64,000 bases of DNA. Origin: Meandrina meandrites (lineage: Eukaryota > Cnidaria > Anthozoa > Scleractinia > Meandrinidae). The position numbers and the translations under genes are program-made. The first letter of the stretch is position 1, and every line of letters begins with the position of its first letter. A model generated the notes under the pieces. That model searched no databases. It saw only the letters and a program-made list of their open reading frames with translations, and was not told the DNA's origin. The stretch is taken from NCBI GenBank assembly GCA_963693305.1, contig OY855905.1, positions 35,723,137-35,787,136 on the forward strand. The letters run 5' to 3'. Of this stretch, positions 26,501-37,100 are shown piece by piece.

Positions 26501-29500
26501 TCTAGGAAAAATTACGACCTGCTCACCACACAGTGACTGTAGCAAAAGGTAAGGGTGTTGCATTTGCACCAAAATAAATCAACAGAGATTTTAGGGACAG
26601 TTTCTAAAGAGACTATTGACAGTAAAATCTACTTTGTGGGCAACAATAGTAATATAAATAACTCACACTTGAGACAGGAATAATGAGACTGCACACAAAT
26701 GTAAACACAACACAACCAGTTTGAGAGTCAATCTCTGTTTAGTGTTTAAAAAGACAATCTTCAAAAGAGCCCATTTATTAGGCCCTGAAGAGGGCAAACC
26801 AACATAGCATTTCACTGTATGTAATGAACCAAATTTCAAAACACTACATCATCTGTTGCTTTTACATTAGATACCTTTCAGCTGCCTACCTTTGATCTCT
26901 TATATTGATGTGTTGTGGCATTTAAATAAATAAAGTGGACCTCCACCTCTAAATTTGTTCAGTCTCTCTAACATAAATTTGTGTCTTTCAAATCTGTCTT
27001 CACAAAGGCCTATTTACGCAGGAATTATTACTGGGATCTGAGTGGCAAATTCAACAGTAATTAAATTTTATGGTGATTCCTGTGTAGACTACCAGCAATT
27101 TTAGAAATAATGTGAAAATTAAAGACAAAAGTAATTGCTAGCAGTTTACACCAGTGATTTAGGCACCTTAAAATTCTGCTTGAAATTACTCCTCAGTATG
27201 AAGCAAAAATTGCCTGTATAAAATGGCCTTTAAGTAAGTTATGACTTGACTGAAAAGACACATGTCCATTCCAACAATGGAGGCTAGTCATGTAACTGAT
27301 AGAAACTAGTTGTACAATTCAGATCTAACTAATGTTAAATAGACTACAAATTCTAAAAACCTCTTGCTCAATGTACAATCTCCAGTAACGGCCGGCATTT
27401 GGAAATCGTCTAACAAGTTTTTCACACAGCACTCTAGACGTTTCTAATGGAGTATTCTAAAAGAAAAAAGACAAAGACCGTAAAGATTGAGAATTTATGC
27501 ATAAATACATTTACTTCTGATGTATAGGAGAAGCAGTGGCCTTATAGTATCTGTGTTAGACTCATTAACCGCACGGCCATGGGCCGAGCGCGGTTCTTGC
27601 TCTACACGGGATTTATTTTTCGTCGTTTTTTTTTTGTCGGTGACTAGACCCAAACTTCCACTCGGACAAATGGCGATCGGGACTTCGGATCACGCAACCT
27701 GGGATGTTTATTCGCCAAAAGCTGTTGAAACATGAATGTACGGGAAATGTTACGGATATTGTTTTCTTTACTGTGTATAAAGTATATTTTCTTTTGGTTT
27801 TATCGAAGCGTTCGATTCAAAGCGAATGTTGAATACACTGAAAAAGGTATTACGTCAACCATGGAATGCGCTGATGTTGCAGGTTTCACTTTCGTTAGGT
27901 GACAAATAACATTGTGTTTCATTTGCATGTTTATGTCGGCAGAAGCGACGGTCATTAATTTAATTTGTTTCCTCTTCTGCGAGTATTTCTTGTGGGTTTA
28001 GGCAATCGAAGTGAATTCTTTGGCTATTTCCTTGAAGTGAGTTCAAATATTTGAAAGGAAATGAAATATTTGCTTAAGTAAACAATTGAGCGTGCCCGAA
28101 CGTGCAGGGGTTACGTCATTCGAAGGGAAAAACCCCAAGCTAAAGATAGCCGGGGATAATGTAAGCCTTGGATTGTGTGACTCGCGTGACTACTTTGCTA
28201 GTCCTTTACTCATGATGCAAACAGATTAAATTTAACCGTGACTTTTGAGAAAGAAAGCTGTTAATTAGCCAAAAATATAAGCGCGGTTTTAAGTTGCTAT
28301 AGCAACTTCTTGTTCAAGGTATGCACAAGCAGTCCATATTTGAGCACTGGCTTCAGTTATTGTGTTGTGTTTTCGGGAAAAGGGTGTCACTTTGAGGGGC
28401 TAAAATAAGGTTTAAAGATGCATGAGAAATACCAAAATAATAAAATAATACTGAATTTGTACATGTTTGAAAAAAATTAGCTTTTTCAAATTACTGTTCA
28501 ATCTTTCAGAGACTCTGATCAAGTTAAAAAATTTCTTCATAAACTTAACATAACACATGTGCATATGTATACGTTTACCTGTGCCTCTCTGATCAGAACT
28601 CCCCAGGATTCTGTGTCATATGGATGATGCTGTAATCGCAGTTCTGCTTTTATTCCACGTTCAGTTTTACTCCAAAATGTGACACCACCATCCTTAACAT
28701 ATAAAGCCAATGTTAATCATTCAAATTCCTTTGTTCCAAACACAAAAGCCTAACAGAACTTTAATACACTTTAAGTTGCCATCTTGTTGGATATTTCCAT
28801 AAAAGGACTAATAGTTAGTCTTGGCTATTTGAATACTTGATTGGGAGACAGCACAATAGCATTTTGTGTGCCCTCTTGTGCATGGCATTTCAAACTATAC
28901 TGATAGCCTATCAACCGGGTTCATACTTTTTTAAGCTTCTGAAATTCCATGACTTTCCATGACCTTATCCATGACTTCCTAAGTTTTCCATGACCTGAAT
29001 TTGACCATTTCTTAGAAACCGTCTTTCATTTTGGGTGTGTTTTACATTTTTCTATGTGAAAAAAAACCTAATCTACTTTGTACTTTTTAAATAAACATAA
29101 TTTTCCATGACTTTCCAGGCCTGGAAAATGAAAATCTAAAATTCCATGACTTTCCAGGATTTCCATGACCCTTACGAACCCTGTATCAAAGGCCAAAAAT
29201 TATGGCAAAAATAAAAGTTTATTTCAGTGATTGTCTCTTGTAAAGTTATCGAAAACACCTTGTAGGAAAGTCCATACTACATGGTGTTCTTCTATAACTT
29301 TATAGAAAAAAAAAGAACTAGCATTAACTGTTAACCCAATCAGTGATAGCACAAGCAAAGAGAATTTACATTTTCAAGATCTTCAAGACTTTTTTTTTAA
29401 AGAAATACAAAGCATTTTCTTCCTATTTCCATCAAGTCAAAGAAATGCTTGTGAAAGTTTTGGAGAACTCTAAAGCACTGTGGGAACACTAGCCTGCAAC

Positions 29501-30172
29501 TCTCATTCTCTCAAACTTCCATTTGTGTTTCTATAACACAAGAAAACACAGAGAATGTTTTCAGTTTCTCAATTATTATTTTGATCAAAGGTTGACCAGT
29601 CATGGCTTGAAATTTAAATAGAGGCTAGAGACACAATAGGGAATGCCAAGCATTTAGCCTATAGTCATGAAAATGCCAATCATTTGCTTAACACAATTGA
29701 TATACATGCTTATTTCAAATAAGAAATTTGTGACTTGACAAAAAAGGTTTTACCTCTCAAACCGGACCTCCAGTTGTTCATAGAAATACAGAGATAGCTT
29801 TTGCATTTAGCAAAATAGAATACCTAAGATCATATCATTGCACCGTGACTAATGTAAATATCATTCCCCAAACAACGAATATGAAGCCAAAATGACCTTG
29901 AACTACCATTAAATGCAATAACATCCCTAACATACAGCCGCTCTTTAAAAACAGATTTCAGACCGGTAAGCTTAATTACTTTTACACAACTTGGTACAGT
30001 CTGCACCACGTTAAGTGTAGAAACCTCAAACAGAAGGCTGTGGGTAACGAAAATTCAGCCCCGAAATATCGCCTATCATGTTGTAAAAGCTATACTTGTA
30101 CTGCACCTTGTGATCTACGCTTGTTCGTCTTTCATTAGTACCATTTCCGACGACTTCTCCGACTGATTCCAT
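11214..30172 (-). CDS. CSTF3: Cleavage stimulation factor subunit 3 (CstF-77)
   Basis: Twenty-six coding exons, 725 residues (human about 717). Exons 5' to 3': 30107-30172, 28579-28692, 27361-27456, 22485-22517, 21458-21555, 20039-20105, 19737-19771, 19157-19217, 18909-18974, 18302-18379, 17618-17698, 17268-17349, 16622-16731, 15951-16067, 15197-15271, 14784-14885, 14361-14402, 14216-14257, 14027-14087, 13692-13755, 13485-13581, 13292-13390, 12727-12868, 12462-12553, 11541-11613, 11214-11398. All borders are GT-AG and all phases join. The product is the HAT-repeat scaffold of CstF, which bridges CSTF1 and CSTF2 during recognition of the GU-rich element in pre-mRNA 3'-end processing. Diagnostic stretches include [54 protein letters not shown] and [10 protein letters not shown]. 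The Pro-rich tail ([22 protein letters not shown]) precedes an acidic segment and the basic end RSRQQKRVH. The N terminus has extra residues not aligned with vertebrates. Confidence 0.95.
14425..14504. repeat. (GATT)20 microsatellite
   Basis: Twenty perfect GATT units in the CSTF3 intron between the exons at 14361-14402 and 14784-14885, followed by looser GATGGATG-type repeats to about 14725. Likely length-polymorphic. Confidence 0.97.
15506..15580. repeat. 25-bp tandem duplication with inverted copy
   Basis: A 25-base unit (15531-15555) is repeated exactly at 15556-15580. Part of it (AACACCACTGATGAAG) also occurs in reverse complement at about 15506-15521. It lies in a CSTF3 intron and is a likely remnant of a foldback element. 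Confidence 0.85.
16155..16335. mobile_element. Degraded DNA-transposon end with poly-C tract
   Basis: The segment ends with CTGGATCCGCCCCTG, a common terminal motif of hAT-type MITEs, and includes a long C run at about 16200-16220. Its left boundary is unclear. It lies in a CSTF3 intron. Confidence 0.4.
19286..19459 (-). pseudogene. Protein-like fragment in CSTF3 intron
   Basis: Read on the - strand, 58 codons are open with coding-like composition and stretches such as [18 protein letters not shown] and [19 protein letters not shown] stop codon lies directly upstream, and no donor site was found at its downstream edge. It is not part of CSTF3, whose flanking exons (19737-19771 and 19157-19217) join without it. 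I do not recognise the family. It may be a degraded transposon ORF or a captured exon. Confidence 0.35.
21925..22293. mobile_element. hAT-like MITE
   Basis: The left end CAGGGGCGTAGCGAGC and the right end GCTGGCTACACCCCTG are imperfect inverted complements, about 370 bp apart. The CAGGGGCGTAGC type terminus is widespread among hAT-family non-autonomous elements. A clear 8-bp target duplication was not seen. It lies in a CSTF3 intron. Confidence 0.65.
22797..22951. repeat. 155-bp foldback MITE
   Basis: The left arm reads ATATATCAAACAC then GAGAGTGTTTCATCACA. The right arm is its reverse complement with few mismatches, giving arms of about 50 bp around a 55-bp loop. A related half-copy (AGTGCTTCATCGCATTTTCC) sits near 11950 in the 3' part of CSTF3. 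Confidence 0.85.
23535..23772. repeat. Foldback with internal copies of a GATTACATG...CAGCCTGG motif
   Basis: The outer arms GTGATTACATGG and CCATGTAATCAG are inverted. Further copies of the same motif pair occur at about 23622-23649 and 23684-23700, so the element is built of three to four alternating-orientation units in about 240 bp. Confidence 0.75.
25121..25150. repeat. 10-bp hairpin
   Basis: GAGTACAAAT and its exact reverse complement ATTTGTACTC are separated by 10 bases, within a weaker outer pairing (GCGCAAAA / TTGCGCAA region). Confidence 0.6.
25223..25338. repeat. 116-bp foldback MITE
   Basis: AGTGTGTAATATGGCTGTA on the left pairs with the reverse complement on the right (TACAGCGATACTACACACT). 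Arms are about 48 bp, and the loop is GC-richer than the arms. Confidence 0.75.
27525..27720 (+). repeat. Possible degenerate SINE
   Basis: It begins with a tRNA-box-A-like GTGGCCTTATAGTAT and contains a GC-rich stem-like segment (CCGCACGGCC ... GGCCGAGCGCGG). Box B is poor and no target duplication was found. It lies in CSTF3 intron 2. Confidence 0.3.
28915..29184. mobile_element. MITE with tandem TTCCATGACTTTCC motifs
   Basis: The ends CCGGGTTCATACTT and TACGAACCCTG are imperfect inverted repeats. The body has at least six copies of CCATGACTTTCC-like units near both ends. It lies in the CSTF3 intron between exons 1 and 2. Confidence 0.65.
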
Positions 30173-31830
30173 CGTTTAAAATTCTACAATGAGTCTAAAT
30201 CATTACCCTAAACCCATAAAGATCTATTCAGCAGAGTGCAAAAGCCGTAAAACTAAACCATATCCACTCTATCCACCGAACACGAACAAAAAATGGCGGC
30301 GACGAGACACAAGCATGGCGCTTGAGCTTGCAAAGAGTTGTGGGAAGGAATACACTCTCCCACGCTGCTCAGCGGGGAGGGGAAGGTGGAGTGGCGGGCA
30401 TCAGAAACTGGAATCCATTTTCGGCATATTGTGCTTCCCCACTAATCTCGTACCCAGATTACTTCCCCACCTGGCCTTACTAATAAGAAATGAAAGCTAA
30501 CCACAAGCAAACCAGCGTGGAACTAACAACAAGCAAGACAGAGTGGAACTAACCGTAAGCAGAGTGCTTGCGTTCCAGTCTCCCATGCCCAGCGAATTTC
30601 TGACAGTCACGACCTGGCGGACGTGGCGGGTTGGTTACCTGGCTGCACCTGAGAGCTAAGAAAGAAATGACCACGTGGACTATGAAATACTGGCAAAACC
30701 AACTGCCATTTTCGAGGGGTGACGCATCCCGCAAACCGCTTACAGCAGAACGAATATATACGATTATATAAAAGTTGTTCAACTCTTTTCCTCCCATGTG
30801 GGAGGCATTTTCTTTAGACTCCACGAGGCGTAGCCTCGTTTATAATTCTGGCAGACGTATTGAACTTGTGGATTTCTCGATGTATTTTCGCTCGATGTTG
30901 GTAACATCTTGGATTTCTTGAAAAGCTCCTGTTGCTGATGGCTTATACTAGTAAAATGATAATTTTGTATACAAGGATTGGATGTGAAACAGCCCTTCGT
31001 TTCTTTTCAGAACTCAGTGTCCTTCAGCAAATTTGATGTATGGCGCGACATTCAAATCGGTGAAATCAATATAAGCAAGCATTTTCTCTTGATAAACGTA
31101 AGATATCATTTGAGTCAAGCTCTGCCTACGGTTCCAGTCTGAAAACCAAAGAAATAGGGGAATACAGAAGGTTCAGGAAATTCTGTCATTTTTGTTGAAA
31201 ACAAATACGACTAACGCCGGTGAAATGTTTTGCAAGCGGCCGTCGGGTCTTTTCAAATATCTGCGTTTATAACCTGCGGTACTTGTCAGCTGTCATGTCA
31301 ATAGTCAGTTTGCCTCTCCCAACTAAAGAGAACGCCAACGATCTCATCCACTGAATTATCTTCAGAGAACCAAATGCAGTCTCACTTACTGTAACCTGCG
31401 ATCCGGCGTTCTTTCTTTTCTTTTTCGCGGAGGAGCGACATCAAATAACAAAGTGAAAGGAAACGTACATTGCAGTAGACTAACGGCTAGAAAATGTAGT
31501 TGATAAGACAACACCTAACTGGTACCAGAACGCACAAATATTTTCTGTTCTCGAAATACAATAAATCTACCAAAAACAGAATTTTAAAAGAAACTGAATC
31601 GACTGCTATTACAAGTTTTAGTGGAAGACCGTGGAAGATGAAAAAGAACATTTTCATGCGCACAACATTGGTCTTACAGAATTGTGGATATACTTGCTTT
31701 GCCTGAGAGTAATTCCGTCGTAAAAAAAAAACATTATTTTTATTACCTGCGTTCAGCGTGACTAGTAGCCAACTTTGGGAAAAGGGTCATGTCAAGAGGG
31801 ATGGTGTGAGAGTTTGTGGAGGAAGCGTTA
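30173..31830. other. Upstream region of CSTF3, no gene recognised
   Basis: The part next to 30172 must include the CSTF3 promoter. It contains GC-richer stretches with ATGGCGGCGACG and a CACGCTGCTCAGCGG segment near 30290-30400. ORFs here have no family resemblance. A divergent non-coding transcript is possible but not demonstrated. Confidence 0.4.
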
Positions 31831-31832
31831 GC

Positions 31833-31901
31833 CTGTTCCAGGCTCTCGGTCAGAGCGCGTGAAGAAAGGAGAGCGCTCCACTGACCGAGAGCCTGGAACA
31901 G
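31833..31901. repeat. Short foldback hairpin
   Basis: CTGTTCCAGGCTCTCGGTCA is followed by its near-exact reverse complement (TGACCGAGAGCCTGGAACAG), with arms of about 27 bp. Confidence 0.85.
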
Positions 31902-32059
31902 ACTATTAAAGGAAGCGTATGATAATGATTGATTTGCATCAAAAAATAGTAGGTGCACACTGAATATCAAATATAGTAAGTCATCAATACCAGATTCCAT
32001 ATGAGACGCAAAAAGCAGTGGGTCTAGAGAAGTGATCAAATAAACGTTCTTGAGAATAC

Positions 32060-32085
32060 ACCTACCCGACAGGAGTCGGGTAGGT
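32060..32085. repeat. 11-bp perfect hairpin
   Basis: ACCTACCCGAC, a 4-base loop AGGA, then GTCGGGTAGGT. It lies just upstream of the LINE 3' fragment. Confidence 0.8.
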
Positions 32086-32109
32086 GGCGCTGTAAGAGTC
32101 GGGGTGGGG

Positions 32110-33352
32110 AGGAGGTGGTATATTCGACTCGGCTTTAGGGCTTTTGTTGAAACCAGGCATAAACGACCGATAGAACTCTTGGGATGGGCAGATCTGCCCA
32201 CACTATATAATAGGCGTTTACAAGATACAGCAACGCTTATGTATAAGGTCAAGAACGGGCTTGCCCCAGACAACGTCTCTGCCCTTTTTGTCCGCAAAGA
32301 CACTACACACTCGCTTAGAAACAGTGATTTTGTCTTACCGCGTTTTGATACTAAACGCTACGGGAAACATTGTATCAGATATCTTGGACCACTTCTATGG
32401 TCAAAATTAAGCAAAGACCTGAAAAACTCGCCGACTGTGGCTGCATTCAAAACTAAAATTAGAAAACTCAATCTATCGGACTACGTGGACAACAATAGTA
32501 ACTGTTGCAAACTCTGTTGCGCTTAAGGACGTTCGCGCGAAAATTTTCTAGTCGATAGATTTTTCTAAAATTTTTACTGAGGACGGATAATGAGTTACTT
32601 GTGTCAGAAATACAAAAAAAAGTGGGGGTCACCGACTTCGTTTCAGAGATAAAGTCTGTAGAAAACTACCCTGATTTTGAAAAATTGGCGCACGTAATTT
32701 CGCACGGCTTTCAAGGTTTGTAGTTTAAATTATCGATGATGAGAAAACGGAGGCAAACGATCTTGGTGATATTTTGAAGAAGTGCGTCTGTTGCATAAAT
32801 AATTTTAAGTGTTGCCATCTTTTATGCAAAACTTTATAGCCCTGGAAGAGGCATTTGAACCCGTCGTACGACAAAACGAAAAGATCAAAAAGCGGAATTC
32901 GAACGTGCGTGGGGCAAAAAAAATCAACCTTTTAATCGATAGATTTTTTTCATTTTCTCACAAAACGTAGATAATCGTTAACAAAAGTGATCTGTTAAGA
33001 AAAACGTAGGGGTCACCGACCATTTAAGCTAGCAAACTGCAAGCGAAGTTATCGCCACAGCTACTCACCCTATATGTGGTTGGAAAGTTTCCTCAGTGCG
33101 CGCGCTCGATGCATGACGTGGCGTAGCGTTGCGACAGGAATTACGTGCGCAGTAAGGATGCGCATAAACAATTAGCGCGAACGTCCTTAAGACATTGCAA
33201 ATATTAGTTTTTAGTTTTTAGTTAAGTATTTTAAATATTTTCAGCTTAGCATTATTAATAGTATTTCAGGTATTTTAATTGTGTCCCCAATTAGTCCATA
33301 AGGGCTAAACACACAGACACGGTAATAAAGTTTTTATCTTATCTTATCTTAT
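32110..33352 (+). mobile_element. 5'-truncated LINE 3' fragment (CR1/L2/Rex-like)
   Basis: An open frame to the stop at 32526 encodes the C-terminal part of a non-LTR retrotransposon polyprotein. It includes LLGWADLPTLYNRRLQD, MYKVKNGLAPDNVSALF, LRNSDFVLPRFDTKRYGKH and a GPLLWSKLSKDLKNSPTV block. These are typical of the region after reverse transcriptase in CR1/L2-like elements. The 3' end at about 33335-33352 is a short TATCT repeat tail, as usual for that group. The 5' boundary is uncertain. A foldback element splits the 3' part (32527-33186). The reverse-transcriptase core is missing, so this copy is inactive. Confidence 0.8.
32523..33190. mobile_element. TTAA-flanked MITE (piggyBac-like)
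   Basis: TTAA at 32523-32526 is followed by GGACGTTCGCGC. The right end is GCGCGAACGTCC followed by TTAA at 33187-33190. The 12-bp perfect terminal inverted repeats and the TTAA duplication match piggyBac-type insertion. The interior of about 660 bp has no ORF for a transposase, so it is non-autonomous. It sits exactly at the stop codon of the LINE fragment, whose TAA is supplied by the left TTAA. Confidence 0.85.
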
Positions 33353-34163
33353 GATGAAACTTCGCTTGAGTGAAATACCCGTTCACTTGCCAGCGGGGAA
33401 TCATCGAAAATTACTACGGTAACACGTGACCGAGCGTTGGCACTTCCTTCTTTGTATTTCAGTCGCAGCGCGGAAGAAGGTGAGTGATCAAATTGAAAAT
33501 GTTGATCGGGAGGTGTCGCATTAGGATAGTTAACAATTATTCACTGAACGTCACCGACGCTGAGGTGAATAATTGATTTAGTATGAACTAGCACACAAGC
33601 TGAAGAACAAGCGGATCAAAACATTATTTTCGGTAACCAAAGCCAGGGCGCCCTGCCAAAGCGAAACGGGAAGCCATTCTATTTCTCTTAGGCTGCTCAT
33701 AGTTTGTAGAGGAGCGTGATAAGGATAAACTTTATTTACCGTCGGTTTTACATGAGGCTTGTTAGGCCTCATGAACTGCTGATTAAACCGCGAAAATAAA
33801 TACATAAATAAAAAGATAGATAAAATGTCATAAATAAATGAATCCTCAGTCCTAAGATCCTAAAATAAAGATATCCTAAAATAATGAGAATACTATAAAT
33901 TAAAAATTGACTCTATTATTCCTGTCTGAAGCATTTTCTTTATGTCCGCTAGGTCTGTACAGTAATAGGGTTAACCTTGGTGTATGTATGTTCTGTTAAC
34001 AGTTACCTTGTGAATGGCTCAAAACCAACTTTTTTAACCTGCAAGGAAATACACCCCCCCCCCCCCCCCCCCCGTTCCATTTGCTTTACAGCCAAAATTT
34101 GACCAAACCAGAGTTCTTTCCTTACAAGTCTCATGCATGCTCATTGTTTTGAATTATAGGATC
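33353..34163. other. Region upstream of CPQ-like gene
   Basis: It contains a run of about 16 C at 34058-34073 and no recognisable coding exon. The bases TTTGAATTATAG just before 34160 resemble a splice acceptor, so the CPQ-like mRNA may have an upstream non-coding exon in this stretch. Confidence 0.4.
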
Positions 34164-37100
34164 ATGGATCTTTGGACCTTTGCATTATGTCTTACATGTT
34201 TGTGCTCACCATTATTTTCACTGGCGTCAGTCAGTCAAGCTGACAAAGCTTCACAAATCTCCAGTCAGTTGAAGACCGAGATAGCAAACCACCAAGATGA
34301 TGCAAACAAGATTATAGACTTCCTAACTAAAGGGCTGGGAAAGCAACAAGTCTACAACAGACTGGCCACTTTTGTGGACACTTTTGGTAGCCGAATCGCA
34401 GGTTCTGCAAATCTTGAACATGCAATAGATTACATGTTAGACGAGCTTAAGAATGACAAACTTGATAATGTACATGGAGAAGAGGTAAATGTCACACACT
34501 GGGTGCGAGGTAAGGAGTCGGCACAAATGATCCTGCCAAGAATTCATACTATTGCCCTGCTTGGCCTGGGAGGAAGTGTGGGTACGCCACCAGATGGAAT
34601 TACCGCGGAAGTTCTAGTCGTCAACTCCTTCGATGAACTTCATGCTAATGCTTCACAGGTGTGTTTTAATTGTTTTACTGTATAATAGCACTTGCCAAAA
34701 CAGCAAGATTTCTGGTGGCACAGTGGCTGGCGCACTGGACTCCAGATTGAGTGTTCCAGGTGTAATTGAGCCCTGGCTGGGGTCATTTCATTGTTTTCTT
34801 GTTGAGGAAAGTTATTCTCACAGTTTGTCTCTCCACCCAGCCAAATTAAATGTTGGGGTCTGGGGGTAATGTGCCGGGGGGGGGGGGGGGGGGGGGGGTA
34901 CTCCCATAAATTTAGGATAGGGGTGTGCCGTGAAGGTTCTTAAACCCTGACCCTATTTAAGGATAAAGAAAACGAAAATTGATATCCTTTTTAAGGCCCA
35001 AACCCGAAAAATGACACCCTATTCAAGGAGAGGAGAAGCGTTGAGTGACGATCAAAATAATGGCTAACCGCACACGGGAAAACACAAATCTTTACAAAAT
35101 CGCTTTAAACAGACGATTGTTACGTTTAGTTGGGCATTTATTTTAGCTGGTAGAATTTAGGTACCCTATTTAAGGGTAACCCCGGGAACACAATGCCAAA
35201 AGGAGCAAAAATGATACCCTATTTAAGGACCGAGAACCTCAAAAACTACATCCTATCCCGCAGCACATACCTATATAGCCCATATATGGGAGTGCCCCCC
35301 CCCCCCCCCTGGGGTAATGTGTGATGGACAAGCCTTTAAACCAGGGAGGGGAGGAGTAGGAGTAGGAATACAAGAGCATAAAAGAAATAAAGCACCAAAG
35401 CAGAGTAAGGTGTTGGAATATAAATTACCAGCATATTGCCAAGTACAAGCTACTATGACTATATATGCCTTGTATACACTATGAAATCCTCATTGAAATC
35501 AGATTTAGAATTAAAGAATTAAACACTCATAAAGAGTTCAGGTCAATGGCAATACATCTCATGATTAGCTTCAAGAAGATCTCAGATCATTGGTCCCAGT
35601 GCTCTGCTGTTGATTTGGTGAACATACTAGGGTGGCATAATTTTGTCTCAATTGTAACTTATAAGTACAGTAGTACTTAAATTCTTTGACACCAGCGCGC
35701 TAAGAAAAGGTTACAGTCATGAAAACCTCTTCAAATTCAGGTTTTATAAAACTAGTGGTAACCAGAGGTTAGAAAGTGTGGGCATCGCTATATAAACTAC
35801 TTCGCTAAAAATATTCTTAGATTTTTCTTCTTTCAAAGCTTAAAAAATACAATTTCTGAACCGTATGCAAAACATTTCCGTCTGGCCATAATGCTGTTAT
35901 CGTCGAATAATCAAGCAGTGCAGTTATCCATTGTATCTCCTATTATTTCAATACAAAACAGTTAACAATACTATCACGGTAGCTTCTCTCAATGTACGGG
36001 GCCTTGGGAATAACGCTAAAAGAAGAGAAACTTTTAATTGGCTCAGATCTAAAAAATATTCGATTTACATGTTGCAAGAAGTACATTGTTCGCAAGAAAA
36101 TTCTCACCTATGGGCTACTGAATGGGGGTACAAAAGCTTTTTTAGCTCTTTTTCCAGCAGCAAAGGTGGCGTAAGTATTCTTTTTAATAACAACTTCGAT
36201 CTTCAAATTATGAAAACCTATATCGATGATTCGGGGCGCTTTATCTTGTGTGATTTAAAATCAAATGGAAAGAGTATAACCTTAACAAATATTTACGCCC
36301 CAAACGAAGATGATCCTGCTTTCTTTAAAAATCTCCTTGATCACCTTCAAGATTTTGAAGGAGACGAAATCATCATCGGAGGCGATTTCAATCTCGTTCT
36401 TGATGTAGAAAAAGATAAAAAAGGTGGCCTGCCCAAAACACATCACAACGCGCAAAAAACTATCCTTGAGATATGTGATAACCTCGATCTTGTTGATGCC
36501 TGGAGAATATTGAACCCTGGAGAAAAAAGGTATACTTGGCGCCAAACACAGCCTACTGTCCACTGTAGACTAGATTTCTTCTTAACAAGTCAGAGTTTGC
36601 TAGGCAACATTATCTCCGCAAACATTCTACCGGGTTTTAAGACAGACCATTCAATGATCACATTAAATATATCTCTTCACTCAAACCCAAGAGGGCCTGG
36701 TTTTTGGAAACTCAACACATCCCTTTTGGCCGATAAGGATTACGTTGATTTGATAAAGTTAACTATCCATGAAACACAAAACGAATACGAACACGATGAA
36801 TCAATAAACCCTGCGCTTCTTTGGGATATGATCAAACTTAAAACCCGGGAGAAATCTATTAGCTTCGCTGCTGCCAAAAAGCGCAAAACTTTGCATAAAC
36901 AGCACGAGTTAGAAGAAAAAATTGCCTTACTTGAAAAAGAACTGGAACAGCCGGCTGCCGTCAGCGAAATGCAAAACGCAAATAAAACAGAACAACTAGA
37001 GTTATTCAAAAGTGAATTAGAAGAGATTATCAAAGTACGTACCCAAGGGGCAATCTTGAGATGTAAAATTAAATGGTACAATGAAGGCGAAAAAAACACA

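Larger units (their letters stand above)
22518..27360 (-). other. Long CSTF3 intron 3, repeat-filled
   Basis: The 4.8-kb intron between the exons at 27361-27456 and 22485-22517. It contains at least four foldback elements (listed separately) and no recognised gene. ORFs here lack family-like features. Confidence 0.7.

Noticed and set aside
27520..27735. A 71-codon open frame
   Set aside because: It coincides with a probable degenerate SINE in a CSTF3 intron and has no protein-family resemblance.
31743..32303. A 186-codon open frame on the - strand
   Set aside because: It is antisense to the LINE 3' fragment and to a foldback hairpin, and its residues do not resemble a protein family.
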